From Gammaproteobacteria bacterium (GTDB lineage: Bacteria; Pseudomonadota; Gammaproteobacteria; Pseudomonadales; Halomonadaceae), in assembly GCA_023485185.1 (NCBI GenBank), contig JAMCZP010000045.1, positions 1-12,523 of the forward strand: DNA of 12,523 nucleotides, written 5' to 3'. Under the pieces are notes generated by a model that had not been told where the DNA came from, ran no database searches, and saw only the letters and a program-made list of their open reading frames with translations. Position numbers and translations under genes: made by a program. Shown here in pieces: positions 1 through 6,787 of this stretch (its first letter is position 1; each line of letters begins with the position of its first letter).

Positions 1-217
1 TCAACCTCCAGCAGCTCAACGGGGCGCTTCCCTACCACAAAGCGATCCGGGGAACCCTCATCACCCTTGGGAAGTTCGCCAGCAGCTGCGAGCAAGCGGC
101 ACTCTTCCCTGGTGCAGCCCCCATCACACTGATTGATGGAGAACGGCTGATCGAGATGCTGATAGAGAATCAGGTGGGTATCCGGAAGAGCCGCCCCGTT
201 GAGCTGCTGGAGGTTGA
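1..217. repeat. 26-bp perfect inverted repeat (arms 1-26 and 192-217)
   Basis: Bases 1-26 (beginning tcaacctccagcagc) are the exact reverse complement of bases 192-217 (ending ctgctggaggttga). The arms are 165 bp apart, and similarity continues past the inner end if a 3-base gap is allowed (cttcc against its complement). Both arms lie in the Mrr-like reading frame, reading LQQLNGA in the first arm and PVELLEV in the second. The left arm may extend beyond the window. The repeat is seen directly; its cause is not known. Confidence 0.85.
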
Positions 218-263
218 TGTCAGCGCCTTTAATCTGTCGGAAGACGTAGAAGAGGTGGGCTGA
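1..263 (+). CDS. Mrr-type restriction endonuclease, C-terminal fragment
   Basis: This is the last 86 codons of a gene that enters from the left edge; codons begin at base 3 and TGA is at 261-263. The peptide has the features of the Mrr_cat family C-terminus: a 'GALPYHKAIRGTLITLGKF' stretch matching the family's 'GAL...A.KGvfITTs.F' strand-turn, then 'ITLIDGERLIEMLIENQVGIRK' in place of the family's 'IDGe.L..LmI...vGv'. Mrr proteins are type IV or stand-alone endonucleases that cut modified or foreign DNA. The catalytic D-ExK/QxK residues should lie upstream and are not visible, so activity cannot be judged. No partner gene follows. The coding sequence contains both arms of a perfect 26-bp inverted repeat, which is unusual and may mark a rearrangement or an assembly problem. 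Family assignment is fairly firm; intactness is unknown. Confidence 0.72.
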   Translation, partial: NLQQLNGALPYHKAIRGTLITLGKFASSCEQAALFPGAAPITLIDGERLIEMLIENQVGIRKSRPVELLEVDVSAFNLSEDVEEVG

Positions 264-1118
264 ATGCTTGGCAGGGAAAACGTCCTGACCTGTTTACCAA
301 GACAGTAGTTGATCTCAAGGGGCCCGACACAGGCTGAGTAAAGCCCAGAAGCTACAGATGGCGGAGCTGCACCTGGAGATGGGAGTAGGGCTCGGCTGCC
401 ACGGTCGGAACCGGACAATGCATGGGTCTCGCTGATGAGATCGGATGGCGAGTCGGGTCGAGGCAGAACCGGTTCCGCCGGGTAGGAACTCCCATCAGAG
501 CTAGTCAGCCTTCAAAGGTGGACGGGTGACAGAAATCCAGATCAGGCGGCTCTCATCAACGAGCCAACAGAGGCGAGGCAACTAGGTGCTGGCGGTCGAG
601 ACGCCCGGCAAGCCCTCATCTCCGAATACCCACCGACGGCAACGGACAGGGTACGAGCGTGATCACCGAAGAGACCCTGGCAAAACGTCACACAGGAGAG
701 CAGCGAGACACAGCATGCCGATAGCGGAATAGTTTCCAGGTGGAAACCTTCGAGAATCTAGGGGCTTAGCAGAGGGGGAGGGCGCAGGTGAGTCCCAAGG
801 CGCCTGATAGTAGAGGACAACAGCCCGCCGACAGTGAGCGTCTCAGATATCAGGTTCTGCGTTGGATGCTGACCGGGCGAGCGCTGTCTGCAGCCGATGG
901 GTAGCCTTCGTAGGGATCGACCACCAGCCATCCCGCTGCGGCAGATAGCTTTACCCAATCTGGAGCAGACCCACCAGCTCTACGGTTGGCTGTATAATCA
1001 CCAAATTCCTCCGAAAGAATTACATTATCAATTCGCGAATTACAGCGGTCAATCAGTGGAAGATTAAGCGTCCTGAAAAATTTAACAAGCGAGTGGTTAA
1101 TCACACGGATCCCGATAA
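264..1118. other. Gene-poor stretch, possible decayed element or structured RNA
   Basis: I see no convincing protein gene in this 855-bp stretch. Every frame on the plus strand is broken by frequent stops. The minus-strand open frames (850-1104, 758-958, and 170-418 running into the mrr end) have no recognisable domain and low-complexity or arginine/serine-rich translations typical of shadow frames. The sequence is rich in small dyads: a 9-bp inverted repeat (406-414/469-477), a 10-bp palindrome gaaccggttc (466-475), a ggctc/gagcc stem (548-552/561-565) and a near-palindrome gtttccaggtggaaac (732-747). The GC-rich, stop-dense, dyad-rich texture recalls the 5' RNA part of a bacterial group II intron or another decayed mobile element, but I found no reverse transcriptase, transposase, domain V-like hairpin or terminal repeat. 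The last 120 bp, next to the LysR stop, are AT-rich. Confidence 0.35.
406..477. repeat. 9-bp inverted repeat with nested dyad
   Basis: cggaaccgg (406-414) is the exact reverse complement of ccggttccg (469-477). Between them tctc (427-430) can pair with gaga (437-440), and the right arm overlaps the palindrome gaaccggttc (466-475). The set could form a branched stem in RNA or mark a protein-binding dyad. Only the pairing is seen; no known RNA family was recognised. Confidence 0.4.
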
Positions 1119-2021
1119 TTACATTGGCCCTAATGACCTAGCGTGATCTTTCACTATTTCCATCATTGCTTTGGCTGCAGCCGATTGAGATGAGCGAGTC
1201 GGTGTGAGCACGCCCAAAGTTCGTGGCACGATAGGCTTTGTAAGTTGTCGCCATTCCAGGCCTTCAGCGGAAATTTGTTTGAAGCTAAGGGAGGGCAGGG
1301 CCGCGACGCCCAGCCCAGCAGCCACCATCCTCCCAGCGGTTCCAATCTGGCTGACCTCGCACATCACGTCCATCTCGGTACTGAGATTCTGCAGTACTCC
1401 TTCAATAGCTTGTCGTGTGCTCGACAGGCGGCTAAGAGCGATGATCGGGTATGCGATCAATTCTTCCCACGTGACGGATTCGTTCTTGAGCAGCGGATGA
1501 CCATGTGGGCAGACTGCAACGAAGTGATCGTCCACCAAGGGCTCGAAGTGAATAGCCTCCGTTGCACCTGGCCTTACCGAGAAGCCGATATCAGCTCGTT
1601 GGCTGCCGACTAGCTCATCCACCTGGCTTGCTAGGACATCATGCACGTTGATTGCAATGTTGGGATATCGATGCCTGTAGTCGGCTAGTACGGCAGGAAG
1701 GAAACCGGCAGCGAGGGTAGGAAGGGCTGCCAGGGTGACCTTGCCTCGCTCTTTGTTGAAAAGCTCACTGAGATCCCCTAAAGCGTCATCCCAGTCGCCT
1801 ATCAAGCGCCTCGCTATGGGGAGGAAGTGGCGGCCTTCTGGCGTTAGCTGGACACCTCTAGGGGAGCGGTTGAAGAGAGCACCGCCTGCCGACGCCTCTA
1901 GCTTGCGGATGGCTATGCTCAAGGCGGGTTGAGAGAGGTGCAGGCGTTCAGAGGCTTCAATGAAGCTGCCTTGTTCGGCAATTGTCACGAAGGCCTGGAG
2001 CTGACGCATAGTTGGCTGCAT
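1119..2021 (-). CDS. LysR-family transcriptional regulator
   Basis: A 300-residue protein of typical LysR-type regulator length. The N-terminal winged helix-turn-helix spans about residues 5-64, with recognition-helix sequence 'SERLHLSQPALSIAIRKLE' (24-42) and the wing 'LFNRSPRGVQLTPEG' (49-63). The C-terminal half (about 93-296) is a two-lobed periplasmic-binding-protein-like effector domain. These proteins bind DNA as tetramers and respond to a pathway metabolite. The gene is divergent from the TRAP/BKACE operon across a 130-bp gap, the classic arrangement for a LysR protein that controls its neighbour, so it is probably the operon's activator and represses itself. The effector is presumably the imported acid or an intermediate (inference). 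The upstream ATG is used here; the in-frame ATG at codon 5 (MRQL) fits the usual LysR start equally well, and neither has a strong ribosome binding site. Confidence 0.93.
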   Translation of the reverse strand: MQPTMRQLQAFVTIAEQGSFIEASERLHLSQPALSIAIRKLEASAGGALFNRSPRGVQLTPEGRHFLPIARRLIGDWDDALGDLSELFNKERGKVTLAALPTLAAGFLPAVLADYRHRYPNIAINVHDVLASQVDELVGSQRADIGFSVRPGATEAIHFEPLVDDHFVAVCPHGHPLLKNESVTWEELIAYPIIALSRLSSTRQAIEGVLQNLSTEMDVMCEVSQIGTAGRMVAAGLGVAALPSLSFKQISAEGLEWRQLTKPIVPRTLGVLTPTRSSQSAAAKAMMEIVKDHARSLGPM

Positions 2022-2151
2022 AAATAAAGCAAAAGCCTCGTTCGAATAAATTTATTAGACAAATGCTAGCAGGTTTTACCATGCTGGTCAGTGTCGCCAG
2101 ACACCCGTCTTCTGGACGCTAACAACCAACAATTCCAGAGAGAGCAACGCC
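2022..2151. promoter_or_regulatory. Divergent control region, LysR gene / TRAP operon
   Basis: This 130-bp region separates the divergent LysR gene and the solute receptor gene and must hold both promoters. The clearest element is the perfect 12-bp AT palindrome aataaatttatt (2045-2056); tcgaataaattta (2042-2054) within it fits the loose T-N11-A LysR operator rule. A tagaca (2056-2061) could serve as a -35 box towards the TRAP operon, but the matching -10 is poor, as expected for an activator-dependent promoter. A weak stem ccaga/tctgg (2097-2101/2111-2115) lies in the leader. The receptor gene's ribosome binding site is the gagagag-like purine run at about 2137-2143. Operator assignment is inference. 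Confidence 0.45.
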
Positions 2152-3123
2152 ATGTCGTCATACAAGACACCAATGCTAGCTGCCATTCTCAGCGCCGGTC
2201 TGATGGCCGGCACTGCCCAAGCTGAAGAACAGCTGCTGATCGGCTCCACTTCCACCTCCTCCAGCCAGTACGGCTACTTCGTGGCCATCGGCCAAATCAT
2301 CAACCAGGAAGTCGACGGCGTCCGGACGTCGGTTGTCGAAACAGGAGCCACCGTTGACAACCTTAGGAGGATCCTGCGCGGGCAGGTCGATATGGGGCTG
2401 GTCACTACTAACGTGGGCTACCACGCCTATGCCGGTGAAGGAGAGTTCGCTGATCGCCCTGTTGATAACCGTCTTCTCTGGGTCTATTCCGCCGCTCCTC
2501 AGAATGTGGTGATGCGCCAAGATGCCGAAGTCTCGTCGATGGCTGACCTAGAAGGTGTAAGGCTGAATCCGGGCATCACCGGCTCAGCTACCGAGGCGAC
2601 CACGTTGGCGGTGATGGAAACTTTGGGAATTGCACCGGATTACGCTCGCGGTTCCACTACTGACGTAGTTGCCGGAGTCAAAGACAACCGCATGGCGGGT
2701 TATGTCAAGTCTGGGGTGGGCAACAAGCTCGACGGCTCATCGCTGGATATCGCCACCTTCACGCCGATTGAGGTGCTGTCGCTTACTGATGAGCAGGCGG
2801 ACATCCTGCGTGAGCAGATGCCTGACATCTCGGTCGTGCATATTCCGGAAGGCGCAGCTGAAGGCATGCCGGCCTACACCACCTGGAGCTTCGGCCTGGC
2901 CATGCATTCTTCACCGGACCTCGATGAGGATACGGCCTATAAGATCGTCAAGGCAGTGATGGAGAATCCTGATCCTCAGGTCAGCGCACTGGCCAACTTG
3001 GCGGATGTGGATCTTGCCGAGCTCACCCTGACAAGTGGCACGGTGCCTTTCCACCCCGGAGCGGCTCGATATTTTGAGGAGCAAGGCTACGAGATTCCTG
3101 ACCATCTGAAGCCGCTGGACTAA
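2152..3123 (+). CDS. TRAP transporter solute receptor, TAXI family
   Basis: A 323-residue periplasmic receptor for a TRAP transporter of the TAXI subclass. Residues 1-24 form a signal peptide with an AQA|EE cleavage site. The mature start 'EEQLLIGSTSTSSSQYGYFV' and the following 'IGQIINQEV' and 'VETGATVDNLRRILRGQVDMGLV' match the TAXI fold, in which a bound organic acid is held between two lobes. 'NPGITGSATEATTLAVMETLG' is the usual mid-domain helix region, and 'AYTTWSFGLAMHSSPDLDEDTAYKIVKAVMEN' is the usual C-terminal region. Length is normal for the family. It is the first gene of the operon, 18 bp before the permease. Known TAXI ligands are few (for example glutamate and other dicarboxylates), so the substrate is not predictable; the enzymes downstream suggest a hydroxy or keto acid. 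Start choice rests on the signal peptide and the gagagag ribosome site about 8 bases upstream. Confidence 0.93.
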   Translation: MSSYKTPMLAAILSAGLMAGTAQAEEQLLIGSTSTSSSQYGYFVAIGQIINQEVDGVRTSVVETGATVDNLRRILRGQVDMGLVTTNVGYHAYAGEGEFADRPVDNRLLWVYSAAPQNVVMRQDAEVSSMADLEGVRLNPGITGSATEATTLAVMETLGIAPDYARGSTTDVVAGVKDNRMAGYVKSGVGNKLDGSSLDIATFTPIEVLSLTDEQADILREQMPDISVVHIPEGAAEGMPAYTTWSFGLAMHSSPDLDEDTAYKIVKAVMENPDPQVSALANLADVDLAELTLTSGTVPFHPGAARYFEEQGYEIPDHLKPLD

Positions 3124-3141
3124 TCCCTGGAGCCCGGTCCC

Positions 3142-5019
3142 ATGCGTAATATATGCCTGATGCTGGTCGCCCTGGTGCTTGGGGGCTTCATCTTCTACAC
3201 CTCGGCAACGGGGCCATTCGATAGCCTAGTACATAGAAGCGTCTTCCTTGCGCTGGTGATCGGGCTGGGCCTTCTCAGTTTCCCCTTGGGGGCGGGCAAG
3301 CCTTGGCGCCCAGTGGGAATAGTCATTGACATGTTACTAGCTGCCGGTGCCATCACGTCGTGTCTCTACGTGACAGTGAAGGCAGATGAAATTTTGACGA
3401 CGCTGCCTTGGGCCACTACACAGGACATGCTGCTGGCGGGTATCTTGGTAGTGAGCATCCTTGAAGTTGCTCGACGCGCCATTGGCTGGATCTTTCCAGT
3501 GCTTGTAGCCCTTGGAATTGCCTATGCACTTTTCGGTAACCACCTTTCCGGGCCGTTGAGCCACAGAGGCTTTGATACAGCCTTTGTTACTGAAACGATC
3601 TTCCTCGGTGATCTAGGTGTTTGGGGCATGCTGCTTGGGGTGGCAGCGACTACGATTGCGGCGTTCGTCCTATTCGGCTCGTTGCTTTTACATACGGGGG
3701 GCGGTCAGACGTTCATTGACCTCTCCATGCGTATCGGCGGACGAAGCCAAGGGGGCGCGGCCAAGATCGCCACCGTCGCATCCAGTTTGTTTGCCATGGT
3801 CAGTGGAAGTGCTGTCGCCAACGTCGCTACTACTGGTAACTTTACTATTCCCATGATGAAACGGTTGAAGTACCCCTCAGCCTTCGCCGGTGGGGTAGAG
3901 TCGGTAGCTTCGACTGGCGGACAGATTGCACCACCGATTCTGGGAGCGGCTGCGTTCATCATGGCCGAGATCCTGGGCATTAGCTACGTCACCATCGCCC
4001 TGGCTGCGCTGTTGCCTGCGGTGCTCTTCTACATAGCAGTGTTTTTCACCATTCACCTGGTCGCCGTGCGGCGCTCCCTGCCACTGGTGCCGGAGGCCGA
4101 TTTACCAAGCTGGCCAGACGTACTGCAGTTCAAGCGTATTGTTCCGATTGTAGCAGCCCTCGGAGGACTGTTCGGTGGGGTCCTCAAAGGCTATTCGATC
4201 CAGTACTCGGCATTCATGGGTATCGCGCTACTACTGCTGTGCTATGTGATCTTCGGGGTGCTTGACCGTATGCCTCCTCGGAAGATGTTGCGCATGCTTA
4301 TGAGTGGTCTGGAAGATGCCGGAAAGGGTATGGTGATTATCGGTGTTCTGCTAGCTGGAGCGCAGATCCTTGTCGCCATGCTCAATATGACGGGGATCGG
4401 TGTGACATTATCGACCCTAGTGGTTGGCGTCGCCGGTGAGCAGCTTTTTCTGGTAGCCCTAATAGTTGCCGGTATCTGCCTCATCATGGGTATGGGAATT
4501 CCCACAACAGCGGCTTATGTCCTTGTGGCTGCCGTCCTTGCACCTGCGCTAACTCGCATGGGAGTTGAACCGCTGGTCGCTCATCTCTTTGTCTTCTACT
4601 TCGCCACGATCTCAGTGATCACGCCCCCTGTGTGTATTGCGGTCTTCGTCGCTGCTGGCATAGCTCAGGCGGGTTGGTTGCAGGTAGCGGGCCATGCTGT
4701 TCGGCTTGGAGCGACTACCTACATCATTCCATTCCTGATTCTGGCTTACCCTGCGTTGATTGGTATGGGTGGGGCCTGGGATATCACAGTGGCCGCACTT
4801 CGCGCTCTGGCTTTTGTCCTAGCTTTTGCCGGCGTCTTGGGTGGAGCTCGTTTGACGGGGCGTCGCTGGCTAGATGCCGCAATACTTTCGACCGTCGGGG
4901 TCCTGGCCGTGTTGCCAGGTGCTGCGCCTGGCTTAGTTGGCGTCATCGGCCTGTTTGTCCTGTATGGCTGGGCCTGGAGCGTGGGACGTCGTAACCAGCT
5001 GCAGGGAGCATCATCATGA
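3142..5019 (+). CDS. TRAP transporter permease, 4TM/12TM fusion
   Basis: A 625-residue inner-membrane protein that combines the small (DctQ-like) and large (DctM-like) TRAP subunits, as is normal in TAXI systems. About four hydrophobic segments fill residues 1-130 and the rest carries the DctM-type helices. Family motifs are clear: 'FAMVSGSAVANVATTGNFTI' followed by 'GGVESVASTGGQIAPPILGA', and in the second half 'LIMGMGIPTTAAYVLVAAVL' and 'FVFYFATISVITPPVCIAVF', which are the two re-entrant Na+/substrate-binding regions. The protein would use a sodium gradient to import the ligand delivered by the TAXI receptor just upstream. No C-terminal soluble extension is present. A ggag ribosome site lies about 9 bases before the ATG. 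The stop overlaps the next start as ATGA (5016-5019), which suggests translational coupling to the dehydrogenase. Confidence 0.95.
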   Translation: MRNICLMLVALVLGGFIFYTSATGPFDSLVHRSVFLALVIGLGLLSFPLGAGKPWRPVGIVIDMLLAAGAITSCLYVTVKADEILTTLPWATTQDMLLAGILVVSILEVARRAIGWIFPVLVALGIAYALFGNHLSGPLSHRGFDTAFVTETIFLGDLGVWGMLLGVAATTIAAFVLFGSLLLHTGGGQTFIDLSMRIGGRSQGGAAKIATVASSLFAMVSGSAVANVATTGNFTIPMMKRLKYPSAFAGGVESVASTGGQIAPPILGAAAFIMAEILGISYVTIALAALLPAVLFYIAVFFTIHLVAVRRSLPLVPEADLPSWPDVLQFKRIVPIVAALGGLFGGVLKGYSIQYSAFMGIALLLLCYVIFGVLDRMPPRKMLRMLMSGLEDAGKGMVIIGVLLAGAQILVAMLNMTGIGVTLSTLVVGVAGEQLFLVALIVAGICLIMGMGIPTTAAYVLVAAVLAPALTRMGVEPLVAHLFVFYFATISVITPPVCIAVFVAAGIAQAGWLQVAGHAVRLGATTYIIPFLILAYPALIGMGGAWDITVAALRALAFVLAFAGVLGGARLTGRRWLDAAILSTVGVLAVLPGAAPGLVGVIGLFVLYGWAWSVGRRNQLQGASS

Positions 5020-5948
5020 ATCATAACGTTGCGTCGATGACTCGCATTGCGATCATTGGTTGCGGGACCATCGGCGTCAGTTGGGCCGCATACTTCTTGT
5101 CACGGGGGCTGGGGGTCAGTGCCTTCGACCCAAATGAATCGGCCAGAGCTACATTCGCAGACCTCGTGGCCGCCGATATGGTTACGCTGGGCGCCTCTCC
5201 ATGCCAGCCCAAGGTATGCCGGTCTCTGGCTGAAGCAGTGGAGCACGCGGATCTTGTGGTAGAGAACGCTCCAGAGTCGACTGAGCTGAAACGCAGCTTG
5301 CTTGCTGACATGCAACGGCTGGCACCGGAAGCGGCGCTGATTGTAAGCAGCACGTCTTCGCTCCAACACTCCGATATCGCTTTAGATGCTTCTGATCCTT
5401 CGCGAATTGCAATCGCTCATCCCTTCAATCCGCCTCACCTGGTGCCTCTCGTTGAGCTCTACGGTACTGACACGGAGGTCGTGGACAGGCTCGCCGCGTT
5501 CTACCGCAGTATCGGCAAGCAGCCTGTGGTGATGCGAAAGGAAATGGTGGGGCATATCGCCAACCGGCTTTCGTCTGCACTTTGGCGTGAGGCTCTCTAC
5601 CTACTCCAAGAAGGGGTCGCGAGTGTAGAAGACATCGACAGAGCCGTGACGGCGGGGCCAGGACTGCGTTGGGCAATACAGGGACCTTTCCTGACTTACC
5701 ACTTGGGTGGTGGCAGGGGGGGGATTCGGCACTATCTCGAACACTTGGGACCTAGCCAGCAGTACCGCTGGTCAAGCCTGGGCACTCCGGTGATGGATGA
5801 GTCGCTCAATGCCAGTGTGGTTGCGGGTGTAGAGCAGGCGACTCATGGTCAATCACTGGCTGAGCTTTTTGCTCAACGAGACGCTCGTCTGGTGTCACTG
5901 CAACAGGCAATCGATTCTTTGGATGAGCCCGAGGAGGTGCAGTCATGA
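5016..5948 (+). CDS. 3-hydroxyacyl-CoA dehydrogenase-family oxidoreductase
   Basis: A 310-residue NAD-dependent enzyme of the HAD/L-gulonate dehydrogenase/carnitine 3-dehydrogenase family. The Rossmann motif G15-x-G17-xx-G20 is followed by D38 at the end of strand 2, which favours NAD over NADP. The catalytic signature 'HPFNPPHLVPLVE' places the base at H135 and its partner at E147, and N183 in 'HIANRL' is the expected substrate-binding Asn. The C-terminal helical domain carries 'AVTAGPGLRWA' and 'TYHLGGGRGGIRHYLEH', typical of the lambda-crystallin/carnitine dehydrogenase branch, which acts on free hydroxy acids rather than CoA thioesters. The expected reaction is oxidation of a 3-hydroxy acid to a 3-keto acid, feeding the BKACE enzyme next to it. 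The start at 5016 has a gggag site 7 bases upstream and an ATGA overlap; M8 is a weaker alternative. A run of eight G (5716-5723) lies in the coding region, but the frame is intact. Confidence 0.9.
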   Translation: MNHNVASMTRIAIIGCGTIGVSWAAYFLSRGLGVSAFDPNESARATFADLVAADMVTLGASPCQPKVCRSLAEAVEHADLVVENAPESTELKRSLLADMQRLAPEAALIVSSTSSLQHSDIALDASDPSRIAIAHPFNPPHLVPLVELYGTDTEVVDRLAAFYRSIGKQPVVMRKEMVGHIANRLSSALWREALYLLQEGVASVEDIDRAVTAGPGLRWAIQGPFLTYHLGGGRGGIRHYLEHLGPSQQYRWSSLGTPVMDESLNASVVAGVEQATHGQSLAELFAQRDARLVSLQQAIDSLDEPEEVQS

Positions 5949-6787
5949 CATCACCTTGCTTGTTAATGGTTGCCCCAAACGGCGCAAGACGTACTCATGC
6001 CGACCACCCCGCTATTCCACTCTCACCAGAAGCGCTAGCTGCCGATGCTGTGGCTTGCCGAGATGCTGGTGCGGCGATGATGCACTTGCATGTCCGTGAG
6101 CCCGATGGCCGTCATCTCTTGGATGCGGGAGCTTACCGAGAAGCGTTGAGCGCTATACGAACAGCTGTTGGTGATGAGATGGTGCTGCAGGTGACCAGCG
6201 AGGCTGGAGGACGATATGGCCCTGAGGCCCAGCGGAGCCTGCTGTCAGAGCTTCGCCCTGAAGCAGTCTCGGTGGCGATACGTGAGTTGTTTGGTGACCG
6301 GGAGGAGGCCCATGCGAGCGGGGCACTATGTCGCGACCTCCAGGCCGGCGGTAGCAGCATTCAGTATATTCTCTATTCCGTTGATGAATTGACCTACTTC
6401 AACCAGTTGCGCGAGGAAGGGGTGTTGCCGCTGGGAAGTGCCTTTCTGCTCTTTGTACTGGGGCGCTACGAGACACCTCCTGTGGCAGATCCTTCCCGAC
6501 TCCCTGTATTTCTTGAGGCGTTAACGCCGGGAGACCGCTGGGCCGTCTGCGCCTTCGGGTCGAAGGAAGCAGAGTGCATGGGATTGGCGGCACGCTATGG
6601 CGGACATGCTCGCGTGGGATTTGAGAACAACCTCTGGCGTCCTGATGGTCGTGTCGTGAGGGACAACGCAGAGCTAGTGCGACAGGCGCGTGAGCGAATC
6701 GAATCCGGCGGTCGCACACTCATGGATCCACACCAGGCCCGAGTCTTCCTTGGTTTGCCTTCAGTACACTCAGGGGGAGAGGCATGA
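5945..6787 (+). CDS. BKACE family (DUF849) beta-keto acid cleavage enzyme
   Basis: A 280-residue TIM-barrel protein of the family typified by 3-keto-5-aminohexanoate cleavage enzyme (Kce), which reacts a beta-keto acid with acetyl-CoA to give acetoacetate and a new acyl-CoA. The N-terminal 'APNGARRTHADHPAIPLSPE' (10-29) is the family opening strand. H47 and H49 in 'HLHVRE' and E227 in 'VGFENN' are the expected zinc ligands, and R223 matches the conserved active-site Arg. The usual Asp after the zinc-binding Glu (GLEDN in Kce) is Asn here (N228), and the Glu of the Kce-like 'GAE' is R15. I recall this GARR...GFENN pattern as a recurring BKACE subgroup, so it is probably a different specificity rather than a dead enzyme. 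Strong site gaggaggtg is 5 bases before the ATG, and the start overlaps the dehydrogenase stop as ATGA. Substrate unknown; carnitine-like or hydroxy-acid-derived ketones are possible. Confidence 0.9.
   Translation: MTSPCLLMVAPNGARRTHADHPAIPLSPEALAADAVACRDAGAAMMHLHVREPDGRHLLDAGAYREALSAIRTAVGDEMVLQVTSEAGGRYGPEAQRSLLSELRPEAVSVAIRELFGDREEAHASGALCRDLQAGGSSIQYILYSVDELTYFNQLREEGVLPLGSAFLLFVLGRYETPPVADPSRLPVFLEALTPGDRWAVCAFGSKEAECMGLAARYGGHARVGFENNLWRPDGRVVRDNAELVRQARERIESGGRTLMDPHQARVFLGLPSVHSGGEA

Noticed and set aside
170..418. Minus-strand open frame of 82 codons over the mrr end
   Set aside because: It is antisense to the Mrr reading frame, its composition is serine/threonine/proline-rich, and no domain is visible; treated as a shadow frame.
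850..1104. Minus-strand open frame of 84 codons (GTG start) just downstream of the LysR gene
   Set aside because: No recognisable domain, a weak start context, and the last third looks like a random frame through the gene-free stretch. A real small gene is not excluded, but the sequence does not support it.
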